DNA of 64,000 nt from contig JAJUBI010000003.1 in assembly GCA_022419385.1 (NCBI GenBank), positions 2,852,001-2,916,000 on the forward strand, given 5' to 3'. Positions 58,318 to 64,000 of this stretch are shown piece by piece (position 1 is the first letter of the stretch; each line of letters begins with the position of its first letter). The translations under genes were made by a program, and so were the position numbers. The notes beneath the pieces are model-generated. The model ran no database searches. It was given only the letters and a program-made list of their open reading frames with translations, and was not told where the DNA came from. The stretch comes from Paraconiothyrium sp. Pb-2020. Lineage: Eukaryota > Ascomycota > Dothideomycetes > Pleosporales > Didymosphaeriaceae.

Positions 58318-60534
58318 CTAGTTCACGTCCATGCCGTCATCTTCCACTTCGTCGTCTCCTTCCTCTTCGCCAGCGGTAAGGACACCTGCGCTGCCAAGGC
58401 TACGCTTTCGATTGGTGGCAAATGGACGATTGAGCTGGCCCAACAACTCAAGCTCCTCACCACCCACAACGCGCGAGTCGATATCTGCCTCAGCGCAAAG
58501 CTCCATAATGGCTAAGGGACCAAGAGCTCGAAATCCAGTTGTGCGAACAACCTTGCCCCAATTATTCAAGCAGAATGCTGATGCCCGACGCTTCAACCAC
58601 TCTTCATTAGCGGTACCAGCGCGCTCCCAAATGATAGCTGCGTGTTCGATATCAAGCTCGCGGCTTAGCCGATTTACGCAAAGTAGACGCAAGCGCGGCA
58701 TGTCATATATATTCGACATGACCAGCATACCAGCGACATCGTTAAGTGTAGGTCCATTTGTCGGGTGTGGTGCGATGCTATCTGTATATAGATAGAAGAG
58801 GAAAGCCCGGACGGCCGAGTAAGGTTCCGGGATGTGCATCTTCTTTGAATGAAATTCGGCCATCTGGGCACTCCAGAGTCGAGCGAAATGTGGCCAACGA
58901 GCATGAAGGATAAGTCTGTGGACGTGGATGGGTTGAGAAACAGGTGCAATAGCGGTAGATGTTCCCGAGTCATCTGTCGGCGAGACAATATCTTCCAGGT
59001 CGTCCGGATCAGCTGTGACAAGGAAGTCAGCTCCGCTGCCCGACTCGGGGGCTTTATCGAAAGTTAAAGATAGATCAGCGCCGATGCCCGTTAGATGAGA
59101 CGTTACGTTCGCATCAGAAGAAGGCAACTTGGATCGAGGATCTGTCGCCAGCTCATTGCCGAGGATTCCGTATTTACGCAAGTCAATGGCCAGCACATCG
59201 CTCAGGTATTCTCCAGGGCTCACACCGTTGCCGTCGGCGGCTGGCTCAGCTGGGCTGCCAAGAAGCCAGGCGTGCGTACCTTCTGCGTTAGTAGTACAGT
59301 AGTGCCAGCGGTAGTTCGGGTTGTACATGTCCTTCCCATCTGCTAATTTCTGCCATCGAAGCACATCGAGCTCCAGACTAGAAAGGCTTGTCTCGCAACT
59401 CAGCTCCGCAGGTGTGACAAAGTCGAGCATACAGCCCGAAGAGAATACATGGAAATGCATGCCTGCAGCCTGCGACGGGAGATTTGGGCTTGAATGAAAT
59501 TTCAGAGAGGATATGGAGCCGGGAGCTGTGCTATACGGGGATCGAGAAGGACCTAGAGAGCTGGATTGAATGCTGGAGTTCGCGGTGTAGCCAGTACTAC
59601 CGGTAGCAAGCGAGGTCGATCCTAAATTTGTGAAACGGTGTCGTGAAGAGAGCAATGTCCGGTCCACTGTGCCGTAATTCATAGCCGTCTCAAAGCCTGG
59701 GCTACCACGGAGGTCCAGCCACCAGATCTCGTTGTTCTTCTCCATCTCGTCATTGATACCTCCAAATATCCAGATGCGGCCATTCCAGATCCAGCTTGCA
59801 TGGTCGTAGCGGGGCACAAACCTCCAAGTCCGCGACCAAGTCCATGTCTTCAAATCCAAAAAACAGATGTCGTCCAGCACACTGTCATGTCCTGTTTGTC
59901 CTCCGCTGATGTACAATTTCTCGTCGTGGATCACTGCGGAGTGGCGAGCTCTGCCACGAGGGGTAGGACCGTGTAGTTCGGGCTGGGTCCAATGAGCCGT
60001 CTTGAGGTCAAATACAATAACCGGCGAGTGTTGCCGGTGCTCGTTCTCACCACGAACACCAGTAACTTGTCACCCTGCCAAAGACAGGCAGTGTGGCCCA
60101 TACGAACGCCAGGGATGTCGCCATAATTGTCGACGAGATTCCATTGGCGAGTGACAAGGTTAAGACGGAGCACATGGTTGTACACTAACAGCCGCTGTTA
60201 GCCATGTGGGCTCATCCAATATACGTGATACCAGATGCTCACCTTCATCGGTGAATTGGTCGAAACCACCGAAAGCGTAGATCTCATCTTTGCCCACATA
60301 CGTTACCGACGCATTGACAAGGCATGCGGGCTTCGCGCCAACTGTGGTTATAAGCTTGGGCTTGTAGCCTTCCGTCGTGGATCTCCGATTACGCGTGGGG
60401 CTTGCAGACATGACAAAGGTGTTGTTGGCAGAACTGCCGGTGCTCGACGTCGTGGAGGTGAGGGCGACTTGAGGCGTGTTCGTTGCAATCTGGTTACCAG
60501 CGAACAGAGAGACGGGCAGTTGAGGTTGCGCCAT
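58318..60534 (-). pseudogene. Kelch-repeat/BTB protein with apparent 1-nt frameshift
   Basis: Kelch beta-propeller plus BTB protein, resembling LZTR1 or fission-yeast Ral2. Exon 1 is 60534-60243; after a 58-nt intron, exon 2 starts at 60184. The first blade reads normally to KLLVF, then the frame is lost. Adding one base beside 60053-60054 would turn VFV into the expected kelch Gly-Gly, followed by ENEHRQHSPVIVFDLK in the next frame. From there it is open to the stop at 58318, with kelch segments YISGGQ and IWIFGG, a long Ser-rich linker, a BTB-like region (HVHRLILHARWPHFARL ... FLFYLYTDS), a BACK-like helical region and an acidic C-terminus. Intact length would be about 719 residues. Everything else looks conserved, so an assembly error in a short C run is as likely as real inactivation. 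It is divergent from CDC20. Confidence 0.8.
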
Positions 60535-61110
60535 TGGTATTGCTATGCACAGACACTCGAAAGTGGGGACAAAGGATTCATGTGGTTTCGTCGCAGACGG
60601 TTCGTTCTAGGAGTGCACCCTATCGGCACCGACAAGGCGCTTGTGGGCCCGGCAATGGCGATAGGGATAACCAGCGGTGGGAGAGTGTGCACCTTGAGAG
60701 AGCGAGTGTAGCAGTCGAGTGTGAAGCGGATGTAGCATGTGGGTCCCCGATCATGGCTGCAAAGCCAGACTTGGCAGAGTGTCGGGAGGAGGAACGATCT
60801 TCCGAAGCAAGGTGCCGCCCGCGCGCCTTGGCACAATTATGTCATGACTGCGCCAGCTCCGTTGCTCGGCAACAGAGTAAACAAACTATTTAATCCTCTC
60901 AGCAAGCCGCTATCTCTCTCTGTCTCACACACCGCACAATAAACCTTCGAATCAATACTTCTAAGCATCGATTACACGCATTGTATAATACTAATATTTG
61001 TTCATCAACGCCAGAAACTACAGGAAAACTACAGGTACGATAGCTCACGTGCCCCACATGCATCTACGCGGGTCATGTACTAATGCTTCATAGTACGAGA
61101 GCTCGCAGTC
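60535..61110. promoter_or_regulatory. Divergent promoter between kelch/BTB gene and CDC20
   Basis: A 576-bp head-to-head region. The CDC20 side is AT-rich and pyrimidine-tracted (about 60890-61080). No additional gene is supported. Confidence 0.6.
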
Positions 61111-62895
61111 ATGGCCAGCCCAGCCGTCTTGACTCCGGTCAAGAACCGCTCATCAGTCTTCTCCACCCGCGCCGCCGGCGGCCGGATGCCATTGACACCC
61201 TCTCCACGCACACCCCGCAACCAGGTTCCAGATGCGCTGGCGCAAGAATCTATCCATGGTGGTAACTTCATGGCCCGCATCCAACGCTCTGTCTCCAAGA
61301 CTACTCGTGATTCACCAAAGTCAAACATCGCCCGCAACTCGCCGCGGCGGTTAGAGCTTGGTGTCTCGGAGTGGGCGTTGACGGGTACGGGTACGACCAC
61401 ATCAACCAAGACCCCTAGGGCAAAGAAGGATGTCACCATCCGATCACGGCCCACCAAGACAAGGATAGCATACAATACCGCTGATCGTTTCATCCCCAAC
61501 CGGACAGCAAGCGAGGCTACCAGCAACGTTGGCACAGGCAAGATCGACCTTGAGCAGCGACCAAAGTCTAGCTCAACTGGCGAGGGGTCGTCAGTATTGG
61601 CCAATGCCGCAAGCACGTTCGACTTGAACGGACGTACATCAGACGAGGAGCCCACCCTTTCCTTGGAAGGTCTCAGCCTAGAGGACGATGATGAGGAGCG
61701 CTCGCAATCGAAGAAGCCTGCCCCGGACGCAATCGCATACCAGTCTTCACTCGCCTCGGCATGCGGTGTCAATCTCAACACTCGCATCCTCGCCTTCAAG
61801 CCTGCACCTCCAGAGTCGTCGAAGCCCATTGACCTCCGCTCGCAGTACAACCGCCCTCTCAAGCCCGCTAGCAGCGTCAACGCCCAGAGCCGCCGCCGCA
61901 TTCCCTCAGCACCCGAGCGGGTACTCGATGCCCCCGGCCTCGTTGACGATTATTATCTGAACCTGCTTGACTGGTCTTCTGGTAACCAGGTCGCCATTGG
62001 CCTTGAGCGTTCCGTCTACGTCTGGTCCGCTGACTCCGGTTCCGTTTCCTCTCTCCTGGAATGCCCGACTGATACTTACATTTCGTCTGTTAAATGGTCT
62101 GGTGACGGCGCTTACGTCGGCGTTGGTCTTGGATCCGGTGAGGTCCAGATTTGGGATGTTGAGGAGGGCACTAAACTTCGGAGCATGTTCGGCCACGAGA
62201 CACGCGTTGGTGTAATGGGATGGAACAAGCACATCTTGTCCACTGGTGCTCGTTCCGGTCTCGTCTACAACCACGATGTGCGCGTTGCTCAGCACAAGGT
62301 TGCCGAGCTCGTCTCTCACACGGGTGAAGTCTGCGGTCTTGAATGGCGCGCCGACGGAGCCCAGCTTGCCACTGGCGCTAACGACAACCTGGTCTCGATC
62401 TGGGATGCTCGCTCTCTGGTTGCTCCCAAGTTCACCAAGACCAATCACCGTGCTGCTGTCAAGGCCATCTCATGGTGCCCCTGGCAATCTAACCTCCTCG
62501 CAACTGGCGGTGGTTCCAACGATCGTCAAATCAACTTCTGGAACACTACCACCGGAGCTCGCATCAACAATATCTCCACCGACTCACAGGTTACCAGCCT
62601 GCGATGGAGCACTCACTACAAGGAGATCGTCAGCACTGGCGGATTTCCTGACAACTCTCTCAGCATCTGGAGCTACCCGTCTGGTGTGAAGAACATGGAG
62701 GTTCCGGCCCATGAGTCTCGCGTCCTCCACAGCTGTCTCAGCCCTGACGGACAAATGCTTGCCACCGCCGCTGCCGACGAATCTCTCAAGTTCTGGAAGA
62801 TCTTTGAGAAGAAGCCCGGCCAGCCTTCCATTGCCGCCGCCGGTGCTGCGTCTATGAAAAGCACCAGCACTGTCAAGTCGGCGACGATCCGCTAA
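61111..62895 (+). CDS. CDC20: APC/C activator Cdc20
   Basis: WD40 co-activator of the anaphase-promoting complex and target of the spindle checkpoint. Single exon, 594 residues, start ATG 61111. A disordered basic N-terminus carries the C-box DRFIPNRT near residue 125, which binds the APC/C. A Mad2-interaction-like motif (TRILAFKPAPP) lies near residues 223-233. The propeller begins with RVLDAPGLVDDYYLNLLDWS and holds seven WD-type blades, for example SGEVQIWDVEEGT and DNLVSIWDARSL, through ADESLKFWKIF. The protein ends in Ile-Arg, the IR tail that docks on APC3/Cdc27. These features separate it from Cdh1-type activators, chiefly through the Mad2 motif. It is head-to-head with the kelch/BTB gene. 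A purine-rich GAA tract follows the stop codon. Confidence 0.95.
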   Translation: MASPAVLTPVKNRSSVFSTRAAGGRMPLTPSPRTPRNQVPDALAQESIHGGNFMARIQRSVSKTTRDSPKSNIARNSPRRLELGVSEWALTGTGTTTSTKTPRAKKDVTIRSRPTKTRIAYNTADRFIPNRTASEATSNVGTGKIDLEQRPKSSSTGEGSSVLANAASTFDLNGRTSDEEPTLSLEGLSLEDDDEERSQSKKPAPDAIAYQSSLASACGVNLNTRILAFKPAPPESSKPIDLRSQYNRPLKPASSVNAQSRRRIPSAPERVLDAPGLVDDYYLNLLDWSSGNQVAIGLERSVYVWSADSGSVSSLLECPTDTYISSVKWSGDGAYVGVGLGSGEVQIWDVEEGTKLRSMFGHETRVGVMGWNKHILSTGARSGLVYNHDVRVAQHKVAELVSHTGEVCGLEWRADGAQLATGANDNLVSIWDARSLVAPKFTKTNHRAAVKAISWCPWQSNLLATGGGSNDRQINFWNTTTGARINNISTDSQVTSLRWSTHYKEIVSTGGFPDNSLSIWSYPSGVKNMEVPAHESRVLHSCLSPDGQMLATAAADESLKFWKIFEKKPGQPSIAAAGAASMKSTSTVKSATIR

Positions 62896-64000
62896 GTAGG
62901 TGTTGAAGAAACGCATGAAGGAAGAAGAGGAAGAAGAGAAGAGCAAGTGGCTCATGCCAAGATGTCCAGCACATGCATTTCGGCATGTGTGCGGACAATC
63001 AACCAATGGCTTGCGCAACGGAGCCTATCACCCGACTCTACGCGCAACGGTAAGTTGGTAAGTATCACATCTCGTTTGGGCATGTGACGCGGATTCTATC
63101 CAAACGCACATCTACCCTCGGAATCAAGTTCTCGGCTGGGTTTTGAACTCAATTTGTCAACTAGCGAAGGCGTCTCGGAAGCATATTGCATTGAAGGTGT
63201 TGGTGGAGACTTTCGAGCGTCTCTCTCGACGTATACGAGTTCATGATGATACGCTTCCTGGCTACGGTCGAGGCTACTAGCAAGTATTGTTGTCGAGGTG
63301 TTTAGTTTTTGGCGGATAACACTGGATACGTCTGTGTTGCGAAAATGATCTCATGTTCAAACAATCAATCGCCTTCCTTGGCAGTACTTCGTGATGAATT
63401 TTTGTCAACCATTAACTGATGATATGACACTTCGTCCACCGAGTGAGAGGGTGGTTTGAAACGAAATCGCGTGTCCTCAGACGTTGAGCCGCATTGAGAA
63501 GAGTCATCTAGTGAGGTAACATTTATCGAAATCAGGTCTGTGAACATGTTCCATTTTCATATGCTGCACTACTTGGGAATTAAGCCTTCCAACGAATCTC
63601 GCCAGGTACCACAATACAGCTGCCGAGAAGAATCAGGGGGCAAAACGCCACACAGTGTTGTTCCAGTCAGTCTATAGTGTTAGAAAGCTATATGTCATAT
63701 ACACCTGATCTCTCACAGGCCTATCGCACCAGGTAGATAGAGCCTCAACGTCTGTTCCGGGTGAGCTTAGTTTTGATCGGCTTTCGAACGGAAAGAGTAT
63801 GCGCGCCCTCGCTCCGCGGTACCTGGTGGCTTCAAGGAAAGCTGACTTTGTCATGCTGGATGGACATGACTCAAGGTCGTCGTTGTCACCTTTAGACTCC
63901 GAGCAGTCATTGTAGACTCCATGGTCGTGGAGGTGGTTGTGGTGTCAATGTTTTTGGTCTTCATCACCTTCGTATTCTTGGATGACGTTGCCTTTGTCAC
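62896..64000. other. CDC20 3' flank and right margin
   Basis: Bases 62904-62945 are a purine-rich GAA/GAG tract. No gene is recognised beyond it. Two minus-strand frames run into the right edge (about 63700-64000), one Thr-rich and one acidic, but neither is long enough to call without sequence beyond the window. Confidence 0.45.

Noticed and set aside
63672..64000. Minus-strand partial gene entering from the right edge
   Set aside because: Two competing frames (Thr-rich versus acidic), the acidic one broken by a TGA. No family recognised and the context lies outside the window.

Overview
This window looks like nuclear DNA of a filamentous ascomycete (Pezizomycotina, most likely a Dothideomycete). 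The basis is many short introns (mostly 45-65 nt) with CTRAY-type branch points, a LaeA-type methyltransferase, a zinc finger plus Zn(II)2Cys6 regulator and typical fungal orthologues (ACR3, TGL2, VMA10, PET117, CDC20). Species cannot be fixed from the sequence alone. No rRNA, tRNA, CRISPR array or bacterial operon was seen.

Layout. 1-1182: AT-rich repeat debris with a tRNA-derived SINE-like head. 1183-2876 (+): arsenite efflux carrier ACR3. 2877-7791: no recognisable gene, becoming very GC-rich. 7792-9092 (+): LaeA-like methyltransferase in seven exons. 9093-14797: no recognisable gene. 14798-16548 (-): alpha-arrestin with a PPEY motif. 17666-22791 (-): 1,674-residue coiled-coil protein. 23732-25200 (-): mitochondrial short/branched-chain acyl-CoA dehydrogenase. 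26000-27688 (-): GMC oxidoreductase. 28279-29235 (-): SDR, divergent from a C2HC + Zn2Cys6 transcription factor (29781-31502, +). 31958-32492 (-): peroxisomal SCP2, divergent from an MFS transporter (33837-35429, +). 35976-37667 (-): F-box-like protein. 38919-40464 (-): second PPxY arrestin. 41114-42692 (-): TGL2-type lipase. 43212-43809 (-): V-ATPase subunit G, divergent from PET117 (43984-44303, +). 45666-46558 (+): secreted or membrane glycoprotein. 46559-58317: near-empty 11.8 kb with one small conserved gene (51113-51541, +) and palindromic MITE-like elements. 58318-60534 (-): kelch/BTB protein with an apparent 1-nt frameshift, divergent from CDC20 (61111-62895, +). 62896-64000: no gene recognised.

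How genes may work together. The block from 23.7 to 35.4 kb (acyl-CoA dehydrogenase, GMC oxidoreductase, SDR, dedicated regulator, SCP2, exporter) could be a small catabolic or secondary-metabolism neighbourhood; this is inference. VMA10/PET117 and kelch/CDC20 are head-to-head housekeeping pairs.

The most unusual feature is gene architecture. The TGL2 gene encodes its lipase nucleophile elbow through a 10-nt exon and an apparent 2-nt microexon, with an 8-nt microexon further upstream. Next to it, VMA10 has an intron directly after its ATG and a 9-nt microexon. Two other genes are best explained by GC-AG introns, one of them a 51-nt in-frame intron that a naive ORF call would translate. Exon borders were read by eye from splice consensus, reading frame and protein-family continuity; no transcript data were available.
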